Positions 15,810 to 24,475 are shown, counted from the stretch's first letter. The stretch: 64,000 bases of DNA from Spirochaetaceae bacterium (GCA_017936665.1 JAGBFB010000018.1:1-64000), one strand, 5' to 3'. Notes: generated by a model from the sequence alone, not told the origin. Program-made: numbers and translations.

Positions 15810-17615
15810 TTAATAAAGAAAATCCATGTAGTTTTCTGGTTCATCACCTAGAATAGACCAATTTTCCCACTCTAAAATAGGATAGGATTTTAATTGTTCT
15901 AGATTATTTATTGCATATCCATAATTAATATTGGAATTATCACTAGCATCTAAAAATCCAGTTCTTTTTTCTTCAGTTGGATTATTGGATATAGCATAGG
16001 TAGTAGCTGTTTGTCCCCCCTTATAAGAAATTATTCGTGTAACATCTCTATTATTACCATATCCCAAAATATTCCCAGCATAACTTTTTAAAATTCCATC
16101 ATTGAGATCATCTGAAGTAAACCAACCATCCATAAAGCCCCCTTCAGAATGAGAATCAACATATGTAGAGATAACAAGTATATTATCAACATCATGATAG
16201 AGTTCACCACATATACCACCTGCATAAGTAGAAGTATGACATCTGTTCTTTTTTGCACTAGTTGAAGCAGATATTTCAGAATTTCTTATGGAACAGTAAG
16301 ACATTTCTCCATAATTTTCACCAACAAATCCTCCTACTATATTCATTTGAAGAGGTGTTCCATTTTGATTCTTTTGATGATTTAAAGTAGAATAAATATT
16401 TATATTTTCTAAATGAACATTTTTTATTGTTCCGTAATTACGTCCCGCAATTGTTCCAACATATACATGTCGCCAATTATCTGTTTGATATTCATAGTAA
16501 GCATTTACAGTTATATTTTTAAAAAAAATATTTTTAATAACCCCATTATTTTTATAAAAGAAACCGCAATATGCAGGTTGATAATATGTGACCCCTGCAC
16601 CAATCTCTTGAATGTTATGTTTTTTTTCTTCTTCTCCTAACTCCGATTCTGAATTTATAACAAAATTACTAATTGAAAATCCATTACCAATGAAAGTTCC
16701 TTTAAAAGTATCGATTGGATTCCAAACTGTATTTTTACCATCAATATTGCAAGATAACTCAAAAGTAGCATTTACATCGTTATAGTTAAAAAGTTTTTTT
16801 AAGTCTTCTGCAGAAGAAATAACATATAAAGGTAAACCTCTATCATCTTTAGGATTTAATCCAAAATCAATTGATAAGACCGAAATATCTTTACCATCGT
16901 ATTGCATAATATAAACTCTACCTAATTTTAGTTCTCCTATACTAAAATTCAGCATATTATTTCCATTTACAACATAACAACTATCAAGATTAATTTCTGA
17001 CACATCATAAACAGCATCTGTTTTAGGATTAATCCAATATTCATCAGAAGAATTTTGATTAAGTTCATGTAAATTATCATCAGGTAGAGATTCTTCAATA
17101 AATACATAATCAGAAGTTTCATTTTGAAGAATTAAATATGCTTTATTGTTAAAATTTAATGCTTCTAATTCAGATATCTCTAATTTATTATTTTCTTTTT
17201 CACGAATTGGTATAGTTTTAACACAACCTATATTCGTTGAATCAAAATAAGGAATAGTAACGGTACCTATTTTATATTCGTATTCAACATATATTCTATT
17301 ACTAATTTCATCCAGATTTACTTCTTTTCTTACTGTAGTACCAACCGAAACCTTTCCCCAAAGAAAATCAAGAGAAGAATCAAAATAAATATTTACATCA
17401 AATTGACTGTTATTTTTTATTTCTAAATAAGTTTTATTAGAATCTTCAACAGACTGTTGTTCATCTTCATTAGGTAATTGTTCATTTTCATCAGGTTGAT
17501 CTTCTGATGAATTATCAATAGGAAATTTTTGATTAGGTTCATTACAACCTAAAAATACAAACATAAAACTTGATACAAGCAAAATAGTAACAATCCATCC
17601 AAAATATTTTTTCAT
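15810..17615 (-). CDS. Lipoprotein with GLUG repeats
   Basis: This 601-residue protein starts at an ATG after an AGGAGG-type site. It has a lipoprotein signal (basic MKKYFGW, hydrophobic core, lipobox VFLGC at about 19-23) and then an acidic low-complexity linker (about 30-58, rich in E, D, Q, N, P). The C-terminal half has the lead-in CNIDGKNTVWNPIDTFKGTF and several GLUG motifs (PF07581): CGFFYKNNGVIKNI, AGRNYGTIKNV, GGFVGENYGEMS. GLUG repeats occur in surface adhesins and carbohydrate-binding proteins of bacteria, forming beta-helix-like folds. I infer a surface or periplasmic lipid-anchored protein. It follows the TIR array on the opposite side from the RyR operon, with its own promoter, and need not belong to that system. 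Confidence 0.75.
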   Translation of the reverse strand: MKKYFGWIVTILLVSSFMFVFLGCNEPNQKFPIDNSSEDQPDENEQLPNEDEQQSVEDSNKTYLEIKNNSQFDVNIYFDSSLDFLWGKVSVGTTVRKEVNLDEISNRIYVEYEYKIGTVTIPYFDSTNIGCVKTIPIREKENNKLEISELEALNFNNKAYLILQNETSDYVFIEESLPDDNLHELNQNSSDEYWINPKTDAVYDVSEINLDSCYVVNGNNMLNFSIGELKLGRVYIMQYDGKDISVLSIDFGLNPKDDRGLPLYVISSAEDLKKLFNYNDVNATFELSCNIDGKNTVWNPIDTFKGTFIGNGFSISNFVINSESELGEEEKKHNIQEIGAGVTYYQPAYCGFFYKNNGVIKNIFFKNITVNAYYEYQTDNWRHVYVGTIAGRNYGTIKNVHLENINIYSTLNHQKNQNGTPLQMNIVGGFVGENYGEMSYCSIRNSEISASTSAKKNRCHTSTYAGGICGELYHDVDNILVISTYVDSHSEGGFMDGWFTSDDLNDGILKSYAGNILGYGNNRDVTRIISYKGGQTATTYAISNNPTEEKRTGFLDASDNSNINYGYAINNLEQLKSYPILEWENWSILGDEPENYMDFLY

Positions 17616-17677
17616 AGCATCCTCCTGAAAAACATAGATTTGTTAAATTATCTAGTTAATATCAATTCCATACGAAT

Positions 17678-17706
17678 ATTGTACCACTATAAAATCAAAT
17701 TCACAA
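17678..17706 (-). promoter_or_regulatory. Promoter for the GLUG lipoprotein
   Basis: On the minus strand TTGTGA (17706-17701) and TACAAT (17683-17678) are 17 bases apart, with about 60 bases of leader before the ATG at 17615. Confidence 0.5.
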
Positions 17707-17768
17707 TAAAGAATATCTATAAAATACAAAAGTTATTTAATATTTCAAAACACTTCAAGAAGAACACC

Positions 17769-17809
17769 ATCTCCCAATAAGGGAGATACATATCTCCTTC
17801 TGTAGGAGA
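17769..17809. repeat. Two adjacent small hairpins
   Basis: ATCTCCC and GGGAGAT (17769-17787) form a perfect 7-base stem with a 5-base loop. TCTCCT and AGGAGA (17793-17809) form a 6-base stem. They lie in the gene-free stretch 17707-17923, where nothing else was recognised. The related arm sequences could pair with each other alternatively. Function unknown. Confidence 0.4.
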
Positions 17810-17923
17810 CGGTCTTATTACTTATTAGAAACAAAGTATTTCTCTACTATAACTCATCACCATTACAGAAAAGTCGTTAGACTTTTCCAATCCGTGTGAA
17901 CCCCATACCGGTTTTCATAAAAC

Positions 17924-17964
17924 AAAAAAGGCTATCTAATAAAGAAAATTCTTCATAGATAGCC
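17924..17964 (-). terminator. Rho-independent terminator
   Basis: On the minus strand the arms GGCTATCT and AGATAGCC (17964-17930) are followed by a run of six T (17929-17924). The interior AAGAA/TTCTT can extend the stem. It is the second terminator downstream of tRNA-Cys. Confidence 0.65.
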
Positions 17965-18031
17965 ATAAATATATGTAATCGGAACTCTGCTTTGCAAAGG
18001 AAATGGACAATTCCAAATCCACAAGCTCCGT

Positions 18032-18065
18032 AAAAAAAGGCTACCCAGAATAAACTAGATAGCCT
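18032..18065 (-). terminator. Rho-independent terminator after tRNA-Cys
   Basis: On the minus strand GGCTATCT pairs with GGGTAGCC through eight pairs including two G-U, followed by seven T (18038-18032). It starts four bases past the tRNA 3' end. Confidence 0.7.
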
Positions 18066-18068
18066 TAG

Positions 18069-18140
18069 AGGCGCCAATCAGAATCGAACTGATGAATAGC
18101 GGTTTTGCAGACCGGTCCCTTACCACTTGGGCATGGCGCC
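18069..18140 (-). tRNA. tRNA-Cys (anticodon GCA)
   Basis: The minus strand folds as a cloverleaf. The acceptor stem GGCGCCA/TGGCGCC is perfect, the D stem is CCC/GGG, the anticodon loop is CTGCAAA (anticodon GCA), and the T arm ATCAG-TTCGATT-CTGAT is perfect. The anticodon stem CCGGT/ACCGC has one C-C mismatch at its base. The discriminator base is U, the known cysteine identity element. CCA is not encoded. Two terminators follow. Confidence 0.93.
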
Positions 18141-18202
18141 AATGAATAATTAACTATATCAATTATTAGAAACTTTGTCTAGTATTTAAGTAAAAAACTG
18201 TG

Positions 18203-18208
18203 TATACT
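18203..18208 (+). promoter_or_regulatory. -10 box of a probably leaderless gene
   Basis: TATACT lies seven bases before the ATG at 18216, and no ribosome-binding site fits between. The -35 is weak (TTGTCT at 18175, too far). The spacing repeats that seen at several other genes in this window. Confidence 0.5.
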
Positions 18209-18215
18209 ATAAGTG

Positions 18216-18665
18216 ATGTTTGAACAAGAACCTAAAATAACCTCCATTACAGAAGGTGAAAACGGACTTTTTTGTCTTTACTGGTCACATTTAATGGAAG
18301 CAGATAAATATTCTGTTTCCCAAAAAATTCCTTCTGTATCTGGAATATACGAACTTTACTACGAAGATGAAGAAAAAAAACTAAATCTCCTTACTGTAGC
18401 TCCTGCTTGGCTTGGAGGTTTGCGTTCTCAAATTAGAGAAGATATCGATAGTAACGACAGAAAATCAGATGATTTGCGTCAAATTTTAGAAAACAATAAA
18501 CTTTATTGTAGATACGCTTGTTGTAATATTAGAGATGATATTCAAGACACTTTATGGTATCTAACACAACTTTATTTTGGCGATAAAAATTACACCCATT
18601 CATCTGGAAGATTCAAAAAAATTTGCGTAAAAGAATTTGCACCAGACAATGTTCATTGGGTTTAA
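18216..18665 (+). CDS. Conserved hypothetical protein
   Basis: This 149-residue soluble protein starts at the ATG seven bases after a TATACT box; a GTG one codon upstream is the alternative. I do not recognise the family. Visible features are a Trp/Tyr-rich N-terminal half (LFCLYWSHLMEADKYSV, then IPSVSGIYELYYEDE), a loop TVAPAWLGGLRSQIRED, two adjacent Cys near RYACCNIRDD, and a C-terminal Lys-rich stretch. There is no signal peptide or membrane segment. It heads a co-directional run and ends 12 bases before trxB, so co-expression with the thioredoxin system is likely; that context is the only clue to its role. Confidence 0.6.
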   Translation: MFEQEPKITSITEGENGLFCLYWSHLMEADKYSVSQKIPSVSGIYELYYEDEEKKLNLLTVAPAWLGGLRSQIREDIDSNDRKSDDLRQILENNKLYCRYACCNIRDDIQDTLWYLTQLYFGDKNYTHSSGRFKKICVKEFAPDNVHWV

Positions 18666-18677
18666 TTCAAGGAAAAT

Positions 18678-19616
18678 ATGAAAGAATACGATTTGATAAT
18701 TATCGGTGCAGGTCCTGCAGGACTTAGCGCTGGACAATATGCTTCAAGAAGTAATTTATCAACTTTAATAATTGATTCCCCAATTCCAAATTCACAACTT
18801 GTAAATATTTGGGATTTAGAAAATTATCCAGGAGTTTTTCCTGCCGTAAACGGTTTTGATTTTCTAACCACAATGCAAAATCAGGCAAAAGAATTTGGTG
18901 CAATTATAGAAAATCATCAGATATTAAATATTGCAAAAGATGAAAACTTAAATGTTTTCAAAGTTGTTTGCCAAGAAGCAGAATTTTCTTGCAAAGCAAT
19001 AATTGTTGCAACAGGAGCATCTCACAGAAAACTAGAAATCTCTGGGGAAAAAGAATTTACAGGGAAAGGCGTTTCTTACTGTGCAACCTGCGACGGCCCT
19101 TTTTACAAAAATAAAACAGTTATAGTTGTAGGTGGCGGAGATTCAGCTTGTAGCGAGGCAGAATATTTATCTGCAATTTGCTCAAAAGTAATAATGATTC
19201 ACAGAAAATCATCTTTTAGAGCACAAAAATCACTGGCACAACGAGTAATAAATAATCCTAAGATTGAAATTATTTTTAATTCTGCTGTAAAATCTATTGA
19301 AGGAAATCAAAAAGTTGAATCTGTAACTGTTCAAAACTTGAACGATAATTCTTTGCAAAAAATTCAAACCGATGGTGTTTTTGTTTTTGTGGGGATGATT
19401 CCTCAAACAGAACTTTTTGAAAACTTACAAAAAGATGCACAAGGTTATATCCTTACGGACGAAAAAATGCAAACTAGCCAAAAAGGTATTTTTTGTGCAG
19501 GAGATGTTCGTTCAAAAGTTTTTAGGCAAATTGTTACCGCAACTTCTGACGGAGCAATAGCAAGTTACAGTGCATCAGAATACATAAAAGAATTAAATAA
19601 CGAGGTTTATTCATAA
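18678..19616 (+). CDS. trxB: Thioredoxin reductase (NADPH)
   Basis: This 312-residue flavoenzyme transfers electrons from NADPH through FAD and a redox-active disulfide to thioredoxin in the cytoplasm. The length is typical for the low-molecular-weight bacterial class. Visible features are the FAD-binding Rossmann motif IIGAGPAGLSAGQYA near the start, the ATGASHRKL hinge, the redox disulfide CATC (Cys 135 and 138), the NADPH-binding motif VVGGGDSACSEA and the C-terminal FAD motif FCAGDVRSKVFRQI. It starts at ATG 12 bases after the upstream gene and abuts the following gene with no gap (stop TAA immediately before ATG). This is a confident identification. Confidence 0.95.
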   Translation: MKEYDLIIIGAGPAGLSAGQYASRSNLSTLIIDSPIPNSQLVNIWDLENYPGVFPAVNGFDFLTTMQNQAKEFGAIIENHQILNIAKDENLNVFKVVCQEAEFSCKAIIVATGASHRKLEISGEKEFTGKGVSYCATCDGPFYKNKTVIVVGGGDSACSEAEYLSAICSKVIMIHRKSSFRAQKSLAQRVINNPKIEIIFNSAVKSIEGNQKVESVTVQNLNDNSLQKIQTDGVFVFVGMIPQTELFENLQKDAQGYILTDEKMQTSQKGIFCAGDVRSKVFRQIVTATSDGAIASYSASEYIKELNNEVYS

Positions 19617-21335
19617 ATGCAACTTAAAAAATTTTTCTCAAAAATGATTTTATTTTTTTGTGTAATATTTTTTACCCAAAATTTATTTGCAAATCAAAAT
19701 ATAAAAATTCCAGAAAACGCTGATTTTTGGAGCGATTATCCCCACGAAGAACTTGCTAGCTTTATCGTAGACAACATGAATGATGAAGAATTGCTTGCAC
19801 AAATTTTGATGTTTGGTTGGGCAGGTTCAGAACCTTCAGAACTTTTACTTCAGTGGATAAAACTTCGTTCTTTAGGAAGCGTAAAAGTTTATGGTTGGAG
19901 CACAAATAATGTAAAAGATGTTGCAAAATCCGTTATAAAAGTACAAGAAGAATCATTAAAAGGAAGATTCAAAATTCCACTTTATGTTGCAACTGACCAA
20001 GAAGGAGGATGGATTCGTCATATTAAGGGACGAACTAGCGATACTCCCGGAAATTTAGCTATTGGAGCTACAGGATTAGCCTCAGACGCCTATTATTCAG
20101 GTTATTACATTGCAAAAGAACTTAGAGCCATGGGAATCAATATGAATTTTGCGCCAACAGTGGATATTTACACAAATTTAAATTCCACGGTAATTGGACC
20201 TAGAGCTTTTAGTTCTAATGCCTTAGATACAGGAATTTTAGGAGCATCTTATTCACAAGGTGTAATTGATGCAGGTCTTATTCCAACAGCAAAACATTTT
20301 CCTGGTCATGGGGATACAAGTGATGATTCCCACGGACATCTACCAGAAATTCAAATTGATTTTAATACTTTACAAAACAGAGAACTTTTGCCCTTCAAAT
20401 TCCTAGTTGATGAAAAAATTCCAGCAATTATGTCAGGTCATTTAAGTTTTCCGCAAATCACAAAAAACGGAGAACCGGCCACCTTATCAAAATATTTCTT
20501 AACAAAAGTCCTACGACAAGATATGGGATATGAAGGTTTAATCATCACAGATGATATGATGATGAACGGAGCAACCCTTTACGCAGGAAGTCTTTCAAAA
20601 GCAGTTAGAATGGCGATAGAAGCAGGAAACGATATTGTAATTTCTTCTACAACAGCAAATTTGTACGATTCACTTTGGACAAACAATCTTTCTTTAATGA
20701 GCCGTTCCAATGAATTTAAGCAAACTGTAAAAACCGCTGCAAAACGAGTAATTCTTTCTAAACTAAAATATTTCAAAGGCGAAAACTTTGTTCCAATTTA
20801 TCCTGATTTAGAAAATATCGAAAAACTCGTTCCCGACCCAGAGGGAACAAAATTCTTTTTGAACCAAGCGTGTAAATCTATTACAGCTTATAACAAACCT
20901 GCAAATTCCTATAAAATTCAAAATCCTAATGAACAAAAAATTTTAATTGCAGGTCAATATCAAGATTTTCTCGAAGAAGGATTAAAACGATTTCCAAATG
21001 CAAAAACTCTTAGATACAACTACAATATGGGACCAAATGAAACCGCTTGGACTGGGGATAAAATCTATTCTGAAGGATTAAATTACGACACAATAATCAT
21101 AGGTTGTGCAAATGATAAAGCCGCAACTGTTGCAAAACGCGTAAACAAACTTACAGAAAAAGGAAAAAATGTTATAATAATTTCAATTATGTCTCCAGTT
21201 TATTTTATGAAAGAAAAATGGAACAGTTCAATTTTACTTTGCTACAGTTATTCTCCATTTTCTTTTAAAGCATCATTTAGTGTACTTGCAGGAGATTTTG
21301 AACCAACAGGTTATTTGCCATTATTCAATAATTAA
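19617..21335 (+). CDS. Glycoside hydrolase family 3 beta-N-acetylhexosaminidase (exported)
   Basis: This 572-residue enzyme likely removes N-acetylglucosamine from peptidoglycan or chitin-type sugars. An N-terminal signal sequence (FFSKMILFFCVIFF, cleaved near LFANQ) predicts export to the periplasm, unlike cytoplasmic NagZ. The GH3 barrel shows DQEGGWIRH, the family hallmark KHFPGHGDT with the NagZ-type His/Asp dyad, and LIITDDMMMNGA with the nucleophile Asp. Family members of NagZ type are about 340 residues, so the roughly 200-residue C-terminal extension resembles the second domain of Gram-positive NagZ/BglX-like enzymes. It is immediately adjacent to trxB and followed after 15 bases by a GNAT gene, in one apparent operon. 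Confidence 0.85.
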   Translation: MQLKKFFSKMILFFCVIFFTQNLFANQNIKIPENADFWSDYPHEELASFIVDNMNDEELLAQILMFGWAGSEPSELLLQWIKLRSLGSVKVYGWSTNNVKDVAKSVIKVQEESLKGRFKIPLYVATDQEGGWIRHIKGRTSDTPGNLAIGATGLASDAYYSGYYIAKELRAMGINMNFAPTVDIYTNLNSTVIGPRAFSSNALDTGILGASYSQGVIDAGLIPTAKHFPGHGDTSDDSHGHLPEIQIDFNTLQNRELLPFKFLVDEKIPAIMSGHLSFPQITKNGEPATLSKYFLTKVLRQDMGYEGLIITDDMMMNGATLYAGSLSKAVRMAIEAGNDIVISSTTANLYDSLWTNNLSLMSRSNEFKQTVKTAAKRVILSKLKYFKGENFVPIYPDLENIEKLVPDPEGTKFFLNQACKSITAYNKPANSYKIQNPNEQKILIAGQYQDFLEEGLKRFPNAKTLRYNYNMGPNETAWTGDKIYSEGLNYDTIIIGCANDKAATVAKRVNKLTEKGKNVIIISIMSPVYFMKEKWNSSILLCYSYSPFSFKASFSVLAGDFEPTGYLPLFNN

Positions 21336-21350
21336 AACTAGGAAAACTTG

Positions 21351-22247
21351 ATGAACTTACAACAATTTGAATTTCAACCACTTACTTCCCAAAACAGAAA
21401 TGATGCACTTGATTTTTTAATTCCAAATGAAGAAAGTTGCGTTACATTAATTAGCAGAATTGTTACAGATGTTTCTCAAAATCCTTTTTTTTACTATATC
21501 TTATTTGAAAAAAATTCTGTAAATAACGAAAAAAAAATTCGTGGCGTAATTATGATTTCTAAAGGTGGATTGATTCAACATCATTTTGAAAATCCACAAG
21601 AACTTGAAAACTCAAATGAATTTCAAAAACAACTAAAAAAACTTCTTGCTGGCAAAAAACTTTATTGTATCATGGGGGACAAAAACGGAAGTTCCCTTTT
21701 GATAAATTCAATTTGCAAAATTTTTGACGGAAAACTTCCCTACGAAAATCGAGAATATTTGTTATTAAAATATCATCCTGAAAATTTACCAGATTTCCTG
21801 CTTGAAGAAAAACCTCATTTTCATGAAATTGTAAAATGCAATCCTTCAAACCTAGAAGATTTGTTTGAACTACAAAAAAATTACGACATTGTAGAAGTTC
21901 TTCCTCCAGGCAAAGAATTTAATGAAGTAAATTGCAAAACTTTGTTACAAAAAAATCTTGAAACTCAAATGATTTATGCAGTGAAAATCGAAAATAAATT
22001 TGTTGCAAAAGCTGGAAGTAACGCAATCGGCAAGAATTTTATTCAACTAGGTGGCGTTTTTACCGACGAAAAATTTCGAGGCCAAGGTCTTGCTCAAATT
22101 TTAATAAAAGAACTTTGTAAAACAATTCGCAATATGAACAAAGAACCAGTACTTTTTGTGCAAGTAAAAAATGAAAGTGCAAAACGTGCTTACAGAAAGG
22201 TTGGATTTGTTTATCAAAGCGATTATACAATTTGTTATTATAACTGA
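21351..22247 (+). CDS. GNAT-family acetyltransferase
   Basis: This 298-residue protein has its catalytic GNAT fold in the C-terminal third: VAKAGSNAIG, LGGVFTDEKFRGQGLAQILI (acetyl-CoA pyrophosphate loop R-G-Q-G-L-A), and FVQVKNESAKRAYRKVGF, the standard strand-helix motif before the last strand. The N-terminal part is less conserved and may form a second, degenerate GNAT domain. The start is set at the ATG after a weak AGGAAA site; an in-frame TTG precedes it. The acceptor substrate cannot be told. It sits between an exported hexosaminidase and an ABC ATPase in one run, and such arrangements do not define a pathway. Confidence 0.8.
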   Translation: MNLQQFEFQPLTSQNRNDALDFLIPNEESCVTLISRIVTDVSQNPFFYYILFEKNSVNNEKKIRGVIMISKGGLIQHHFENPQELENSNEFQKQLKKLLAGKKLYCIMGDKNGSSLLINSICKIFDGKLPYENREYLLLKYHPENLPDFLLEEKPHFHEIVKCNPSNLEDLFELQKNYDIVEVLPPGKEFNEVNCKTLLQKNLETQMIYAVKIENKFVAKAGSNAIGKNFIQLGGVFTDEKFRGQGLAQILIKELCKTIRNMNKEPVLFVQVKNESAKRAYRKVGFVYQSDYTICYYN

Positions 22248-22266
22248 TAAAGGGAAAGAAATAACT

Positions 22267-23214
22267 ATGAACGAAACAAAATTTTTAGAATTTATTGATG
22301 TAAACTTTACATATCCGCCTGTAGAAGAATACGATGAAAATGGTGAAGTAATTCTTCAAGAATCAAAACCTATTTTTGACCACTTTACAGCAGAACTTCC
22401 AGCAGGATTTGTTAGCTTAGTTGGTCCTAACGCAAGTGGAAAATCAACATTGATGATGTTAGCGTCTGGTCGGCTTTGCCCATCTTCTGGAATGATTAAA
22501 CTATTTGAAACTGACACAAGAGATTTTTTTCCAATTATCAGAATTACTAAAACAGATAAAGGCGAAACACAAGAAATTGCCCAACCTAAACGAAATGAAG
22601 AAGAAAAAAATATACTTGCTTCTGTTATTTATCAAAATATGGAATTTGAAACTTCAGAAAAAGTTAAAGAACTTTTAAAACAAGTATTTGAAAATGGCCA
22701 GTTCAAAGGAAAGTCTCCTGCACAATTTGGAAATGAAAATATTTTTGAAAAAGTAATTGAAGTTTTTGAACTTAATGAAATTTTAGAGCGTTCAATCTCT
22801 GGAATTTCAAAAGGTGAATTACAACGAACCCTTCTTGCTTTTTCAGTTTTGTATGGTTCAAAATCAATTTTTATGGACGAGCCACTTTTTGCAATGGAAT
22901 ATCCACAAAAAGAAAAAGCTCTTTCATTTTTAGTCGATTATAGTAAAAAAATGGATGTTACAATTTACATTTCCATGCACGAACTTGAACTTACAAAAAA
23001 ATTTGCTCCACTAGTTTTGCTTTTTTATCCAGATAGAAATATGGATTTAGGAACACCAGATGAAGTTTTAACAGATGAAGCTCTAGAAAAAGCCTACGGA
23101 GTTCCAGCAAGTCAACTACGCAACACAGAAAGACTTACTCGCTCACAAATGCAAGAAGCCTCTCGAGTTGAAAAAGAAATGGAAGAAAAACTTAAAGAAG
23201 TTTTAGACAAATAG
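22267..23214 (+). CDS. ABC transporter ATP-binding protein (no permease nearby)
   Basis: This 315-residue ATPase has Walker A GPNASGKST, a Q-loop near VIYQNMEF, the ABC signature ISKGELQRT (variant of LSGGQ), Walker B SIFMDEPLF, and an H-loop His in SMHELEL. A long acidic insertion (about residues 85-165) separates Walker A from the signature, larger than in simple importers. The start is ATG after a GGGAAAG-type site; the longer frame from 22171 overlaps the GNAT gene and is unlikely. No membrane subunit is adjacent on either side, so the partner is elsewhere or the protein is a soluble ABC protein. It is the last gene of the run that includes trxB. Confidence 0.82.
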   Translation: MNETKFLEFIDVNFTYPPVEEYDENGEVILQESKPIFDHFTAELPAGFVSLVGPNASGKSTLMMLASGRLCPSSGMIKLFETDTRDFFPIIRITKTDKGETQEIAQPKRNEEEKNILASVIYQNMEFETSEKVKELLKQVFENGQFKGKSPAQFGNENIFEKVIEVFELNEILERSISGISKGELQRTLLAFSVLYGSKSIFMDEPLFAMEYPQKEKALSFLVDYSKKMDVTIYISMHELELTKKFAPLVLLFYPDRNMDLGTPDEVLTDEALEKAYGVPASQLRNTERLTRSQMQEASRVEKEMEEKLKEVLDK

Positions 23215-23223
23215 ATTTTCTAA

Positions 23224-23276
23224 GATTCTGAATCAAGTTCAGAATGACAAGTTCAAAATGACAAGTTCAGAATGAC
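23224..23276. repeat. Short tandem repeat with internal hairpin
   Basis: The 14-base unit AAGTTCAGAATGAC occurs three times in a row (23235, 23249 with one change, 23263). The first copy is preceded by GATTCTGAATC, so TTCTGAA and TTCAGAA (23226-23244) form a hairpin. It lies between convergent genes, and the same kind of sequence is known as a dispersed repeat in other bacterial genomes. Confidence 0.6.
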
Positions 23277-23298
23277 GAAATTTAGTTAATTTAAAATT

Positions 23299-23331
23299 TA
23301 CTAAGTAATTTAATTAGCAATTTACTTAGTA
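23299..23331. terminator. Possible bidirectional terminator between convergent genes
   Basis: TACTAAGTAA (23299-23308) and TTACTTAGTA (23322-23331) form a perfect 10-base stem. The minus-strand arm overlaps the last codons of the aminopeptidase gene. The T-tract is short, so the call is tentative. Confidence 0.4.
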
Positions 23332-24464
23332 CACTCTAAATTTCCGTTTGATAAAATCGTTTTAGAACTTCCATCCTTGAAAAATGCAACTATTGTAGGA
23401 TTTTTTACAAGACAATCAAGATGAATTAAAGCATTGGCATCACCATCGTAATTTTGCCCAATAGCAAAATGGCAAGTTCTAAACGCTTTTTCGTCTTCTA
23501 GCATATTTCCTGTAATTTTTGCACTTGGATTTAATCCGATTCCAAGCTCTCCAATATTACGAGCATTTCGTTTTAAAATTTCTCCTGAGCCCGCTGGAAT
23601 TTTTCCTTCTTTTTCTCGCTGGATTGCAGATTTTTCTGCTTCGATTATGCAATCAAGCAACTTTTTTGCTTCTGAGTTTTTTTCTGGCAAGCTATCAGGG
23701 GATTGCCCTTGAGAATAAACTTTTGTGATAAAACCATTTTCAACTTGCAAACAAACAGGATTTTTTACTAGCATATCGTTTGAAGTTGAAGAAATTGAAC
23801 CGTCAAAAACGATTTTACCTTCAGTTTTTCCAACCACAGGCGAAATATAAACTTCGCCGGCAGGAATGTTTCCTCCAGAACCATTTTGTGTAAAATCTCC
23901 GTCATCACAAAAAGCCTTTCTTCCAGCAATATCAACTTTTACATCAGTTCCACTAGGAGAAGTTACTTGAACATATTCAGCCTCAGTCAAAATTTCTGAC
24001 AAAACTTTGCACCGAGTTTTCATTAACTTGTAATTTACATTTGCTGTTCTACAAAACATATCCACAGTTAAACCTGGGGTCCAAATTGCTCGAATTTGTT
24101 TTGTACCTTCCCGTAAATAATTAAAAATACTAGAAAATTCCCTTCCATCTTCAGTTTTGTATGGATTGACACTGGCTTTTTCATCTTTTCCAAGTTTGTT
24201 ATAGGAAATTGAAAGCACCACATCAGGTACAGATTCCAAAGCAGAAATTACGGATTTATCAGCATAATCTAAAAGAGTTTTTACAGGCTGAACAACAATC
24301 GTAGGATATGCGTGTAATTTTCTAGTTGCCTTGTAAAAAGCTAAACTAATTTTTTCAACCTGAGATTTATCATTTGTAATAATGAGAACTCTTTCACCTT
24401 TTTTTACGGCACAAACTTCTTTTAGCACTAAAAAGGCAGTTTTATTTAATTTTGAAACAAACAT
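23322..24464 (-). CDS. M29-type (AmpS-like) aminopeptidase
   Basis: This 380-residue protein resembles the thermophilic metalloaminopeptidases of family M29, which remove N-terminal residues from peptides using two metal ions. Matching features are an N-terminal Rossmann-like half with GERVLIITND, then NIPAGEVYISPV, a NIGELGIGLNP segment carrying a metal-ligand Glu, CHFAIGQNYDGDANALIHLD with the two conserved His and Asp ligands, and a short tail. It is cytoplasmic (no signal). It starts at an ATG and is followed by a convergent ABC gene. The identification is by motif pattern; the family is fairly divergent and a role other than aminopeptidase is possible. Confidence 0.75.
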   Translation of the reverse strand: MFVSKLNKTAFLVLKEVCAVKKGERVLIITNDKSQVEKISLAFYKATRKLHAYPTIVVQPVKTLLDYADKSVISALESVPDVVLSISYNKLGKDEKASVNPYKTEDGREFSSIFNYLREGTKQIRAIWTPGLTVDMFCRTANVNYKLMKTRCKVLSEILTEAEYVQVTSPSGTDVKVDIAGRKAFCDDGDFTQNGSGGNIPAGEVYISPVVGKTEGKIVFDGSISSTSNDMLVKNPVCLQVENGFITKVYSQGQSPDSLPEKNSEAKKLLDCIIEAEKSAIQREKEGKIPAGSGEILKRNARNIGELGIGLNPSAKITGNMLEDEKAFRTCHFAIGQNYDGDANALIHLDCLVKNPTIVAFFKDGSSKTILSNGNLECTK

Positions 24465-24475
24465 CTGTAAATCCC

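Noticed and set aside
17877-18077. 66-residue minus-strand frame with a plausible-looking sequence
   Set aside because: It overlaps tRNA-Cys and both of its terminators and has no ribosome-binding site. It is a by-product of those elements.
22171-22266. Longer start of the ABC ATPase
   Set aside because: It would overlap the GNAT gene by 77 bases. The ATG at 22267 with its own upstream site gives a standard domain start.
23224-23276. CRISPR array
   Set aside because: The units are 14 bases and directly adjacent with no spacers, so this is a simple tandem repeat. No CRISPR-like array was seen anywhere.
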